From Pinisolibacter aquiterrae (GTDB lineage: Bacteria > Pseudomonadota > Alphaproteobacteria > Rhizobiales > Ancalomicrobiaceae): a stretch of DNA of 64,000 nucleotides. Location: assembly GCF_019160155.1 (NCBI RefSeq), contig NZ_JAFNIH010000027.1, positions 124,001 to 188,000 of the forward strand. Direction: 5' to 3'. The notes under the pieces were generated by a model. The model saw only the letters and a list, made by a program, of their open reading frames with translations. It did no database searches and had not been told where the DNA came from. Below are positions 10,806 to 18,993 of this stretch, piece after piece. The position numbers were made by a program, and so were the translations under genes. How positions within the stretch are numbered: position 1 is the first letter of the stretch; each line of letters starts with the position of its first letter.

Positions 10806-10839
10806 GATCCTCGATCGGCGGGCCCGCCGATCGAGGATC
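10806..10839 (+). repeat. Perfect 34-nt palindrome (stem-loop) between binding-protein and permease genes
   Basis: Bases 10806-10822 are the exact reverse complement of 10823-10839, giving a 17-bp inverted repeat with GGGCCC at the centre (about a 15-bp stem with a 4-nt loop). It starts 12 nt after the stop of the binding-protein gene. No T-run follows, so it is not a good intrinsic terminator. Hairpins at this place in importer operons are known to stabilise the binding-protein message and reduce downstream expression; that role is inferred here. Confidence 0.7.
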
Positions 10840-10944
10840 GTTCCGGCCCGCCGACCCCGGCGGGCGATGGCTCTCTCGTCCGCGACGGCCCCGGCCGCCG
10901 GACGGGACGGTCCCTCGGTCCCGAGACGAGCGAGACGCCCCCAC

Positions 10945-12075
10945 ATGGACGACACATCCGACGCATCCCAACCGCCGCGAATTCGGGCGCCGCGCCCTAC
11001 CCGGGAGTGGAAGCCGGCGCCCCCCAAATCGGCCAAGGGTCTCGCCACCGCCGCGCTCGGCGTGGTCGCGATCCTGATCGCCGTCGGTCTCCTCACCGCC
11101 TCGACGGTGCGTGACGGGCTCGCCTCGGTCGGCTTCGAGGAGGGGTGGGCGACGGCCGGCCTCTTCGGCATCGTCGCCGTGTTCCTGCTGCTGTTCGTGC
11201 CGGCGCTGAAGGGCTTCTCCTGCGCGTCGCGGGCGGATCGGACGGCCAAGATCGACGTGGCGGAGGCGCGGGCGGAGACGGCGGCGGCGCGCGAGCAGTC
11301 CTGGTTGGCGATCGGCTACACGGCGGCGGCGGCGATCGTGCTGATCTTCGGCCTGTTCCTGGTCGCCAACGAGGTCGCGGTCGGACGCACCTTCTTCGAT
11401 CTGTCGCTGATCTTCGAGACGTTCCATCTGGTCGGCAAGGCCTTCTGGGTCAACATCGAGATCTTCGTGATCGCCGAGATTCTGGTGCTGATCTGGGGGC
11501 TCGTCATCGCCGTGGCGCGGCTTGCGCCGGGCCGGGCGGGGGCGCCGGTGCGCCTGATCGCGACGGCCTATGTCGATCTCTTCCGTGGCCTGCCGGCGAT
11601 CATCGCGATCTATCTGGTCGGTTTCGGCCTGCCGCTCACCGATCTGCCGATCCTGCGCGACATGACGCCGACGATGTTCGCGATCCTGGCGCTGACGTTG
11701 ACCTACGGTGCCTACGTGTCCGAGGTCTATCGCTCGGGCATCGAGAGCGTGCACTGGTCGCAGACGGCGGCGGCGCGCTCGCTCGGCTTCTCGCACACGC
11801 AGACGCTGCGCTTCGTGGTGGTGCCGCAGGCGGTCCGGCGGATCATCCCGCCGCTCCTCAACGACTTCATCTCGCTGCAGAAGGACACGGCGCTGGTCAG
11901 CGTGATCGGCACCGTCGACGCCTTCAATCAGGCCAAGATCATCGCCTCCAACCACTTCAATCTGTCGTCGGTGACGACGGTGGCGGTTCTCTTCGTGCTC
12001 ATCACCATTCCCCAGGCGCGGCTGGTCGATCGCTTGATCGAACGGGATCAGAAGCGCATGCGGGCGGGCGGCTGA
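10945..12075 (+). CDS. Polar amino-acid-type ABC transporter, permease with N-terminal extension
   Basis: Inner-membrane permease of the His/Glu/Gln/Arg/opine class. ATG 10945 gives 376 residues; an in-frame ATG at 10867 would add 26 residues of low-complexity sequence. Seen: a charged cytoplasmic N terminus, two predicted membrane helices (about 33-52 and 70-88) separated from the rest by a charged linker (about 95-118), then the usual helices from about 118. The ATPase-contact EAA loop appears as TAAARSLGFSHTQTLRFVVVP. Typical members are 220-280 residues, so the first about 115 residues are an extension like that of larger GltJ/AapQ-type permeases. Only one permease gene is present, so it probably acts as a homodimer. 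Confidence 0.87.
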   Translation: MDDTSDASQPPRIRAPRPTREWKPAPPKSAKGLATAALGVVAILIAVGLLTASTVRDGLASVGFEEGWATAGLFGIVAVFLLLFVPALKGFSCASRADRTAKIDVAEARAETAAAREQSWLAIGYTAAAAIVLIFGLFLVANEVAVGRTFFDLSLIFETFHLVGKAFWVNIEIFVIAEILVLIWGLVIAVARLAPGRAGAPVRLIATAYVDLFRGLPAIIAIYLVGFGLPLTDLPILRDMTPTMFAILALTLTYGAYVSEVYRSGIESVHWSQTAAARSLGFSHTQTLRFVVVPQAVRRIIPPLLNDFISLQKDTALVSVIGTVDAFNQAKIIASNHFNLSSVTTVAVLFVLITIPQARLVDRLIERDQKRMRAGG

Positions 12076-12097
12076 TCCGGACCTCGGAGGAGACATC

Positions 12098-12844
12098 ATG
12101 GCACTCGTCGAGATCCGCGACGTCCGCAAGTCCTACGGCGGCGTGGTTCCGGTTCTGAACGGCATCACCCTCGACGTCGAGGAACATCAGGTCGTGTGCC
12201 TGATCGGCCCGTCGGGCTGTGGCAAGTCCACGCTTCTGCGCTGCATCAACGGGCTCGAGACCATCGACGGCGGCGAGATTCGCCTGCACGGCGATCGCGT
12301 CTCCGGACCCGGCGTCGATCAGGACGCGCTCCGGCGCGACGTCGGCATCGTGTTCCAGTCGTTCAATCTGTTCCCGCACATGAGCGTGCTCGACAACATC
12401 ACGGCGGCGCCGGTGAAGGTGCTCGGCCAGTCCAAGGCCGAGGCCAAGGAACGGGCGATGGAACTCCTCGCCCGGATCCGGCTCGACCAGAAGGCGGGGG
12501 AATTTCCCGATCGCCTGTCCGGTGGCCAACAGCAGCGCGTGGCGATCGTCCGCGCGCTGGCGATGGATCCGATCGTGCTGCTCCTCGACGAGATCACCTC
12601 GGCGCTCGACCCGGAACTGGTGTCGGAGGTGCTCGACATCGTCCGCGATCTGCGGTCGGAGGGCATGACCATGGTGCTCGCCACCCATGAGATGGGCTTC
12701 GCGCGCGAGGTCTCCTCCAAGGTCTGTTTCCTCTACGGCGGCGTCGTCCACGAGGAAGGGCCGCCGTCGCAGATCTTCTCCGACCCACGAGACGAGCGCA
12801 CCCGCGCCTTCCTCCAGCGGATCATCGAGGCGGGGCGGTTGTGA
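12098..12844 (+). CDS. Polar amino-acid-type ABC transporter, ATP-binding protein
   Basis: Cytoplasmic ATPase that powers the importer encoded just upstream. Its 248 residues match the GlnQ/ArtP/AapP class. All core motifs are seen: Walker A GPSGCGKST, Q-loop VFQSFNLFPHMSVLDN, signature LSGGQQQR, Walker B VLLLDEITSALDP and switch histidine ATHEMGF. The start has a good GGAGGAGA ribosome binding site at about 12086. The gene begins 22 nt after the permease stop and its own stop overlaps the GTG start of the aldolase gene by 4 nt, so the aldolase is made in step with the transporter. Confidence 0.93.
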   Translation: MALVEIRDVRKSYGGVVPVLNGITLDVEEHQVVCLIGPSGCGKSTLLRCINGLETIDGGEIRLHGDRVSGPGVDQDALRRDVGIVFQSFNLFPHMSVLDNITAAPVKVLGQSKAEAKERAMELLARIRLDQKAGEFPDRLSGGQQQRVAIVRALAMDPIVLLLDEITSALDPELVSEVLDIVRDLRSEGMTMVLATHEMGFAREVSSKVCFLYGGVVHEEGPPSQIFSDPRDERTRAFLQRIIEAGRL

Positions 12845-13494
12845 ACACGACGAGCGAGCGGGCGGCCCGCGAGGCGCTGGTCGAGACGATGCGCGAGATG
12901 GGCGCCTCGGGCCTCAATCGCGGCACGTCCGGCAACGTGTCGCTGCGCTTCGGCTCGGCCATGCTGGTCTCGCCCTCGGCGGTGCCGCCGGCGGAGCTGA
13001 CGCCCGATCTCGTGGCGAAGATGGATCTCGACGACGAGACCGGGGCGTGGACCGGCCCGAGGCCGCCGTCGACCGAATGGCGCTTCCACCGCGACATCCT
13101 CCGGGCGCGCGGCGAGGTGAACGCGGTGGTGCACACCCATTCGCCCTATGTGACGGTGTTGGCGATCCTGCGGCGCGAGATCCCGGCGGTGCACTACATG
13201 ATCGCCGGGTTCGGCGGCTCGACGATCCGGTGCTCGGATTACGCCACCTTCGGAACCGAGGCGTTGTCGCGCGCGGCGTTGAGCGCGCTCGAGGGACGCA
13301 ACGGGTGCCTTCTCGCCAACCACGGCTCGATCACGGTGGCGCCGACACCGGCGCGGGCGCTGTGGCTGGCGGTCGAGCTCGAGACGCTCGCCTTCCAATA
13401 TCATCAGGCGCTGCTCGCCGGGGAGCCGGTGATTCTGAGCGACGAGGCGATCGCCGAGGCGGCGGCGAAGTTCGCCGACTACGGCCGGCGCTGA
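12841..13494 (+). CDS. Class II aldolase/adducin family protein
   Basis: A 217-residue zinc-dependent enzyme of the L-fuculose-phosphate/L-ribulose-5-phosphate epimerase superfamily. Seen: the family opening GLNRGTSGNVSLR, the probable acid/base Glu79, zinc ligands His98 and His100 in HTHSPY, and His161 in LANHGSI, matching the E-H-H-H arrangement of fuculose aldolase. The GTG start at 12841 overlaps the ATPase stop. The substrate is unknown: aldolases, epimerases and decarboxylases share this fold. Coupling to a polar-amino-acid-type importer is unusual and suggests that the imported compound, or a product of it, is the substrate. No sugar kinase or isomerase gene lies nearby. Confidence 0.8.
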   Translation: MNTTSERAAREALVETMREMGASGLNRGTSGNVSLRFGSAMLVSPSAVPPAELTPDLVAKMDLDDETGAWTGPRPPSTEWRFHRDILRARGEVNAVVHTHSPYVTVLAILRREIPAVHYMIAGFGGSTIRCSDYATFGTEALSRAALSALEGRNGCLLANHGSITVAPTPARALWLAVELETLAFQYHQALLAGEPVILSDEAIAEAAAKFADYGRR

Positions 13495-13672
13495 GGCGGC
13501 GTCGGAACGCGAGGCCGGCCGACGAGGTCCGATCACGACCGGCCCGTCCGAAATCGGGCGCGCGACCACGATCTCGTGAGCGGGGAACTCTTTCCCCGGG
13601 TCGCGCGTTGCCCCAATTTCTCCATGGTCGGGTCCGCCGATGGGGGCTCGCAAGGTGACGAAGGGGATTTCG

Positions 13673-14419
13673 ATGAACGATTCGGTCGAGCGTGATCACG
13701 ATACCGTCGGCAAGGTGACGGCCCGGTGGTCGCGGCGCGCGCTGCTCGGTGCGTTGCCGTTGGCGCTCGCGGGCTGCGCGGTGGGCGGTCGCGTCGAGCG
13801 CTGGGACTACGAGGGCGACGCGAGCGGCGGCCGGCTGACGCGTCGGGCGCACGGGATCGGCATCGGCACCTCGCCGGAATACGTCTCGATGTATTCGGAG
13901 ATCGACGACGGTCGCTTCGTGGTCGATCCGCTCGATTTTTCCGAGGTCGACCCCGATTATCTCCGCTCGATCGTCGCCTATCGCGGCCCGGAACGGCCGG
14001 GGACGCTGGTGATCGATCCTGCGGAGAAGTATCTCTATCTGGTCCGCGAGGGCGGCGAGGCGATCCGCTACGGCGTCGGCGTCGGCCGCGAGGGCTTCGC
14101 CTGGTCGGGCCGGGCGACGATCCGGCGCAAGGCGGAATGGCCGACCTGGACGCCGCCGCGTGAGATGACGCTGCGCGACGAGGAGGCGGCCAAATGGGCC
14201 GGCGGCATGCCGGGCGGCCCGGACAATCCGCTCGGCGCGCGCGCCCTCTATCTCTATCAGGGCAGTCGCGACACGCTCTATCGCATCCACGGCAACAACG
14301 ACCCGTCGAGCATCGGCCATGCGGTGTCGTCGGGCTGCATCCGCCTCCTCAATCACGACGTGATCGATCTCTACCGGCGCGTGCCGATCGGCACGCCGGT
14401 GGTGGTTCTGCCGGCCTGA
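13673..14419 (+). CDS. L,D-transpeptidase (YkuD domain) lipoprotein
   Basis: Peptidoglycan cross-linking or protein-anchoring enzyme of the ErfK/YbiS family. ATG 13673 is preferred over ATG 13640 because AAGGGGA at 13661-13667 lies 5 nt upstream; the product has 248 residues. The N terminus carries a Tat-like RWSRRALLG, a hydrophobic stretch and a lipobox LAGC (Cys35), so it is probably a membrane-anchored periplasmic lipoprotein. The catalytic signature is GHAVSSGCIRLLN (His216, Cys222). An upstream gap of 178 nt suggests its own promoter. A terminator hairpin follows at 14437. Such paralogues are numerous in Rhizobiales, so no specific symbol is given. Confidence 0.88.
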   Translation: MNDSVERDHDTVGKVTARWSRRALLGALPLALAGCAVGGRVERWDYEGDASGGRLTRRAHGIGIGTSPEYVSMYSEIDDGRFVVDPLDFSEVDPDYLRSIVAYRGPERPGTLVIDPAEKYLYLVREGGEAIRYGVGVGREGFAWSGRATIRRKAEWPTWTPPREMTLRDEEAAKWAGGMPGGPDNPLGARALYLYQGSRDTLYRIHGNNDPSSIGHAVSSGCIRLLNHDVIDLYRRVPIGTPVVVLPA

Positions 14420-14436
14420 GCCGCAGGTGAGGGGGC

Positions 14437-14467
14437 GCGGGCGGACGCCGTCCCGTCCGCCCGCTTT
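14437..14467 (+). terminator. Intrinsic terminator after the L,D-transpeptidase gene
   Basis: A 10-bp perfect GC stem (14437-14446 with 14455-14464) closes an 8-nt loop and is followed by TTT. It lies between two convergent genes, 18 nt after the transpeptidase stop, and would serve mainly the plus strand. Confidence 0.6.
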
Positions 14468-14502
14468 CCGCCGGCTCCTCGTGTTCGCGCGATGCCGACG
14501 CC

Positions 14503-15324
14503 CTATCCTCGGGCGTCGGCCGGTTCGACGAGGCGGCGGTAGAGATGCCACGTGGCATGGCCGAGCACGGGCAGGATCACGAACAGGCCGACGAAGGCCG
14601 GCAGACTGCCCGCGAGCAGCAGCAGCGCGATCACCAGTCCCCAGGAGAGCATGGTCCGGGGATTGGCCGTCACCGACTTCACCGAGGTGATCATCGCGGT
14701 GACGAAGTCGATCTCGCGCTCGAGCAGCAGCGGGAACGCCACCACGGTCAGCGAGAAGGTGACCATCGCGAAGATCAGTCCGTCGACATGGACGAGGACG
14801 ATGAAGAGCCAGCCCTCCGGCGTGCCGGTGACGACGTGCAGGAATTCGCCGAAGGTGGTGAAGCTCTTGAAGCCGAGGGTCAGGATCAGCAGGATGCGGA
14901 CCTGATACATCCACATCAGGAAGACGAAGAGGGTGACGAAGGCCATCCAGCCGAGTTCGCGCGAGCTCTGGCGCGCCATCACGCCGAGAATGGCGCGGAG
15001 GTCGAGCATCTCGCCGCTCTCGCGGCGGCGGCTGACCTCGTAGCAGCCGACCGCGACGAAGGGGCCGAGCAGGGCGAAGCCCGTCGCCAGCGGATAGGTC
15101 AGATAGGCGACCCCGGCGCTCATGGTCATCCACAGCAGGAAGAGGCCGCCGACGGCATAGATGCCGCCGAAGAAGAGCCCGTAGAGAGGGGCGGCGCGGA
15201 AGTCGGCGATGCCGAGCCGCAGCGCCTCCAGGACGTCGTCGCGGCCGACGTCGCGGACTTTCGGCGCCGCCGGGGCGGCGACGGCCTGGGGGGAGCTCGG
15301 GGGCGTGCCGGGAACGTCCGTCAT
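14503..15324 (-). CDS. DUF2189 family integral membrane protein
   Basis: A 273-residue membrane protein. After a proline/alanine-rich N terminus (about 1-25) come the segment DDVLEALRLGIADFRAAPLYGLFFGG and then five or six hydrophobic helices, including YAVGGLFLLWMTMSAG, YPLATGFALLGPFVA, LGWMAFVTLFVFLMW, LFIVLVHVDGLIFAMVTFS and MLSWGLVIALLLLAGSLPAF. This matches the DUF2189 family (formerly linked by name to cytochrome oxidase subunits), whose function is not established. It ends TRPADARG-like on the cytoplasmic side. It is transcribed towards the transpeptidase gene and away from the transglutaminase operon, from which it is separated by 183 nt. Confidence 0.82.
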   Translation of the reverse strand: MTDVPGTPPSSPQAVAAPAAPKVRDVGRDDVLEALRLGIADFRAAPLYGLFFGGIYAVGGLFLLWMTMSAGVAYLTYPLATGFALLGPFVAVGCYEVSRRRESGEMLDLRAILGVMARQSSRELGWMAFVTLFVFLMWMYQVRILLILTLGFKSFTTFGEFLHVVTGTPEGWLFIVLVHVDGLIFAMVTFSLTVVAFPLLLEREIDFVTAMITSVKSVTANPRTMLSWGLVIALLLLAGSLPAFVGLFVILPVLGHATWHLYRRLVEPADARG

Positions 15325-15507
15325 CTGGTCTCTCCTCGCCTCGATCGATCCCGGCGGGCGCGATCGGTTGCCCGAGCGGCGCGGCCGGGCTCGGCGAGAT
15401 CGCGTCGCAACGGCGGGACGCGACCTCGTCCATACGGATCATATCGATTAGATTAATCCGAACCGGACGAATTTCCAGGGGAATCGGAGAGCGGCGGGCG
15501 GTGGGGC

Positions 15508-16434
15508 TCAGGCCGGCGGCGCGGCGAATTCGGCCCCGGCGAGGCCGGTGATCGGGGCAGGGACCTCGACGACGTCGACCGACACGGCGAGGCCCTGTTC
15601 GCCGCTCGAGGAGAGGATGCCGATCACCGGGGCGGTGTCGGCATAGTCGCGGCCGAAGGCGACGACGATGTGGTCGTCGGAGGCGAGGATGGCGTTGGTC
15701 GGGTCGAAACCGATCCAGCCGAGCGAGGGGCCGCACCACACCTCGACCCAGGCATGCATGGCGTCGGCGCCCTCGAGGCGGGGTCGGCCGGGCGGCGGCA
15801 GGGTGCGCAGATAGCCGCCGACATAGGCCGCCGGCAGGCCGAGACCGCGCAGGCCGGCGATCATGACATGCGCGAAGTCCTGGCAGACGCCACGCTTCTC
15901 CTCGAAGACGCGGGCGAGCGGGGTGGCGACGTCGGTGACGCCGGGGGCGTAGCGGAATTCGGCGTGGATGCGCGTGTTGAGCGCCAGCACGGCCTCGAGG
16001 ATCGGGCGCCCGGGCGGGAAGACCTCGGCGGTCCACCGGGTCACCGCCGGGGTGAGGCCGACGAGGCGCGAGGGGAACACGAACTGGACGGGATCGTCGG
16101 GCGCGAGCGAGCGCGACAGCGCGGCGTGGGCGGCGATCTCCTCCCAAGGAGGGGAGAGTCGCGGGTCGAGGGCCGGCATCGGCTCCACCGTCACGGTGGC
16201 GGTCGAGCGGAGCGTCAGGCGCGAATGGGGGGCGCGGAAGGCGATGCGGGTCACGTGATTGCCGAACCAGTCGACCTCGTCGACGACGTGGTCGGGTTCG
16301 GGATCGAAGGCGAGACGCGAGAGGTGGACCTTCTGGCGGCGGCGTTCGATCGGCGACAGGCGCAGGCGGCAGTCGGCGACCGGGGCGGGCGCCCCCCAAT
16401 CGTAGACGGTGAGATGGGTGACGTCGAAGCGCAT
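15508..16434 (-). CDS. Transglutaminase-like protease/acyltransferase (third gene of the ATP-grasp/alpha-E operon)
   Basis: A 308-residue bacterial transglutaminase-like protein. Seen: the N-terminal beta domain found with these enzymes (FDVTHLTVYDW, LRLSPIE) and the papain-like core with catalytic triad Cys184 (RGVCQDFAH), His227 (MHAWVEVW) and Asp244 (GFDPTNA). No signal peptide is visible, so it is predicted to be cytoplasmic. It starts 4 nt after the stop of the ATP-grasp/alpha-E gene. The family is proposed from genome context to cut or rearrange peptide bonds made by the ATP-grasp partner; no reaction has been shown as far as I know. All catalytic residues are present. Confidence 0.88.
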   Translation of the reverse strand: MRFDVTHLTVYDWGAPAPVADCRLRLSPIERRRQKVHLSRLAFDPEPDHVVDEVDWFGNHVTRIAFRAPHSRLTLRSTATVTVEPMPALDPRLSPPWEEIAAHAALSRSLAPDDPVQFVFPSRLVGLTPAVTRWTAEVFPPGRPILEAVLALNTRIHAEFRYAPGVTDVATPLARVFEEKRGVCQDFAHVMIAGLRGLGLPAAYVGGYLRTLPPPGRPRLEGADAMHAWVEVWCGPSLGWIGFDPTNAILASDDHIVVAFGRDYADTAPVIGILSSSGEQGLAVSVDVVEVPAPITGLAGAEFAAPPA

Positions 16435-16438
16435 GGGG

Positions 16439-18958
16439 TCAGGGCCTCGTCGCGTCGATCGGCAGGGGCGAGCCGTGGGTGAAGTAATGAGCCGAGACGG
16501 CGTCGGAGATGGCCATCAGGTCGAGTTCGACGGCGCGGATCCGCGCGTCGTCGAATTCGGCGGGGTCGTCGGTCTCGAGCCGGGTGGCGAGTTTGCGGGC
16601 GAGCCGTTCGGCCGGCTCGAGCAGGTCGCCCTGGCGGTGGCCGGCGAGGGTGGCGAGGTGATCGACGATGCGCACCACCTGGAAGGCGACCGCGCGGGGG
16701 TTCGCCTCGTCGAGCAGCACGAGATCGAGCACCGGCCGGCGGGCCGAGCCGGAGAGATAGCGGGTGCGATAGGTGACGCGGCCGTCGGCGAGATCGAGCA
16801 GCATGTCGAGCGCGTCGACGTCGGTGCCGCCCTCGGTGAAGCCGCGGGCGGAGCGGGCGAGGCCGATGGCGCGCTCGATGCGACGGCCGAGATCGAAGAA
16901 GTGCCAGCCGTCGCGCCGGTTCATCGTCTCCTGGGCGAGGCCGACGATGGCGGCGATGGTGCGCAGCGCCGTCTCGATCTCGGCGAAGACCTGATAGGGG
17001 CGGCCGAGGGGGTCGATGCGGCGGGAGAGCCGGTCGCGCAGGTCGCCGAGCGCGCGCCAGGCGTCGGGCGAGAGGCGGTCGCGGACGATCGAGCCGGTGC
17101 GGTGGGCTTCGCCGACGAGGCGGACGGCGGAGCCGGACAGCGGCCCCCAGGCGGCGGCCTCGGCGAGGGAGACCGCGTCGTCGGCGACCTCGTCGTCGAT
17201 GGCGCCGCCCTTGGCGAGCAGCAGGGCGATGCGGTGAGTGAGGTCGCGCGAGATCTCGACGACGCCGTCGTCGCCGTGACCGTCGAGACCGCGCAGCAGG
17301 CGCAGGGTGGTCTCGGCGCGCTCGAGATAGCGGCCGAACCAGAACAGATTGTCGGCGGCGCGCGACGGCAGGATGCCGTTGTCGCGGCGGATTTCGGCCT
17401 TGTCGGGCTCGGGCAGAAGGCGGGCCTCGGAGCGGGCGCCGGAGCGGGCGCCGAGCACCCAGACGTCGCCGGAGCGGCCGCCGCGCTGCATCGACAGGAG
17501 CCGCACGTCCTCGCGCTCGGCGAAGCGGGCGAGGCCGCCGGGCATGACGCGCCAGCCGTCGGGGGTGCGGGCGACGAAGACGCGGATGGCGAAGGGGCGC
17601 GGGATCAGTCGGCCCTTGTCCCAGACCGGCGCGGTGGAGAGGCGCAGGGGCTCGCGGCCGACGAAGTCGATGCCGCGGCGGGAGAGTTTCAGCGCATAGC
17701 GCTGGCGTTCGGATGGGGTCAGGCGCGCGCCGAGGACGCCGGCGCTGTCGAGGATGCCCGGAAGGGTGCGGCCGAAGGCGGGGGCGAGGGTCAGGCGTTC
17801 GAGTTCGCGGATGACGATCTCGCGGGCCGGCGGCTCGCCGCACCACCAGGTGGCGACGTTGGGCAGGATCAGGTCCTCGTCGATGAGGCGGCGCGCCAGC
17901 ATCGGCAGATAGCCGGTGAGGGCGGGGGCCTCGACGAGGCCGGAGCCGAGCGCGTTGGCGACCACGACACGGCCGGCGCGGACCGCCTCGACGAGGCCGG
18001 GAACGCCGAGATGGGAGGCGGGATTGAGCTCGAGCGGGTCGGCGAAATCGGCGTCGATCCGGCGGATCAGCACGTCGATGCGCTCGAGACCCTCGACGGT
18101 ACGTACCGCGACGCCGGTCTCGGAGGCGACGAGGTCGCCGGCCTCGACCAGCTGGAAGCCGAGGCAGCGGGCGAGGAAGGCGTGTTCGAAATAGGTCTCG
18201 TTGCGCGATCCCGGGGTGAGCAGCGCGATGCGCGGCTCGTCGGGTCCGCCGGCGGCGCGGGCGAGGCCGCCGCGCAGCGCCTGGAAGAAGGGGCCGAGGC
18301 GCTCGACGGCGAGATCCTCGAAGGATTCGGGGAGCGCCCGCGACAGCGCGATACGGTTCTCGATGGCGTAACCGGCGCCCGACGGCGCCTGGGTGCGATC
18401 GGTGAGGACCCACCAGCGGCCGTCGGGGGCGCGGGTCACGTCGGCGGCATAGAGATGCAGGAAATGGCCGTCGGCCGGGGCGACGCCGGCGAGCGGACGC
18501 AGGAACTCGGGATTGCCGGCGACGAGGGCCGCGGGCAGGACGCCGCCCTCGACCAGGGCCGAATGGCCCATCAGGTCGGCGAGCAGGGCCTCGAACAGGC
18601 GCGCGCGCTGCTCGACGCCGCGCGCCAGCACCGCCCAATCGGCGGCGTCGAGGACGATCGGCAGATGGGCGAGCGGCCAGGGACGATCGACGTCCTGGTC
18701 CTCCTCGTAGGAGCGGAAGACCACGCCGGATTCGCGCAAGTATCGGTCTGCGCCGGCGAATCGTTGCTCGATCTCGGGGCGGCCGATCCGGGAGAGGCGG
18801 GACAGCAACGGCAGCCAGTGCGGACGCAACCGCCCGTCGGCGTCCATGAGTTCGTCATGGACGCCGGGAATGGTGCGATAGCCGGCGACGAGATCCGCCA
18901 GGGCCGGATCGACCCCGTCGGACCATCGCATCGTCAATTCCAACTGCGTCGAGCCCAC
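16439..18958 (-). CDS. Circularly permuted ATP-grasp protein fused to alpha-E domain (DUF403)
   Basis: An 839-residue two-domain protein. Roughly residues 60-480 form the circularly permuted ATP-grasp type 2 domain (seen: VFRSYEEDQDVDRPW, RIALLTPGSRNETYFEHAFLA, ANALGSGLVEAPA, PFAIRVFVAR). Residues from about 527 form the all-helical alpha-E domain (NLFWFGRYLERAETTLRLL). In many genomes these are two separate genes; here they are one polypeptide. ATP-grasp enzymes join a carboxylate to an amine using ATP, so the predicted role is peptide or amide formation, with alpha-E as an obligate partner of unknown role. GTG 18958 follows a G6 tract; ATG 18931 is a plausible later start. It lies 35 nt after the DUF2126 gene and 4 nt before the small transglutaminase gene. 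Confidence 0.9.
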   Translation of the reverse strand: MGSTQLELTMRWSDGVDPALADLVAGYRTIPGVHDELMDADGRLRPHWLPLLSRLSRIGRPEIEQRFAGADRYLRESGVVFRSYEEDQDVDRPWPLAHLPIVLDAADWAVLARGVEQRARLFEALLADLMGHSALVEGGVLPAALVAGNPEFLRPLAGVAPADGHFLHLYAADVTRAPDGRWWVLTDRTQAPSGAGYAIENRIALSRALPESFEDLAVERLGPFFQALRGGLARAAGGPDEPRIALLTPGSRNETYFEHAFLARCLGFQLVEAGDLVASETGVAVRTVEGLERIDVLIRRIDADFADPLELNPASHLGVPGLVEAVRAGRVVVANALGSGLVEAPALTGYLPMLARRLIDEDLILPNVATWWCGEPPAREIVIRELERLTLAPAFGRTLPGILDSAGVLGARLTPSERQRYALKLSRRGIDFVGREPLRLSTAPVWDKGRLIPRPFAIRVFVARTPDGWRVMPGGLARFAEREDVRLLSMQRGGRSGDVWVLGARSGARSEARLLPEPDKAEIRRDNGILPSRAADNLFWFGRYLERAETTLRLLRGLDGHGDDGVVEISRDLTHRIALLLAKGGAIDDEVADDAVSLAEAAAWGPLSGSAVRLVGEAHRTGSIVRDRLSPDAWRALGDLRDRLSRRIDPLGRPYQVFAEIETALRTIAAIVGLAQETMNRRDGWHFFDLGRRIERAIGLARSARGFTEGGTDVDALDMLLDLADGRVTYRTRYLSGSARRPVLDLVLLDEANPRAVAFQVVRIVDHLATLAGHRQGDLLEPAERLARKLATRLETDDPAEFDDARIRAVELDLMAISDAVSAHYFTHGSPLPIDATRP

Positions 18959-18993
18959 GAAGCCCCCCGGCGCGCCGTTCGATCACCGAACCG

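Noticed and set aside
10806-10839. Palindrome considered as an attachment or insertion-element end
   Set aside because: It is a single perfect dyad with no paired copy, target duplication or transposase nearby; an operon hairpin is simpler.
13331-16399. Minus-strand frame of 1022 codons across the transpeptidase, DUF2189 and transglutaminase genes
   Set aside because: Proline/arginine-rich translation without domains, out of frame with three supported genes.
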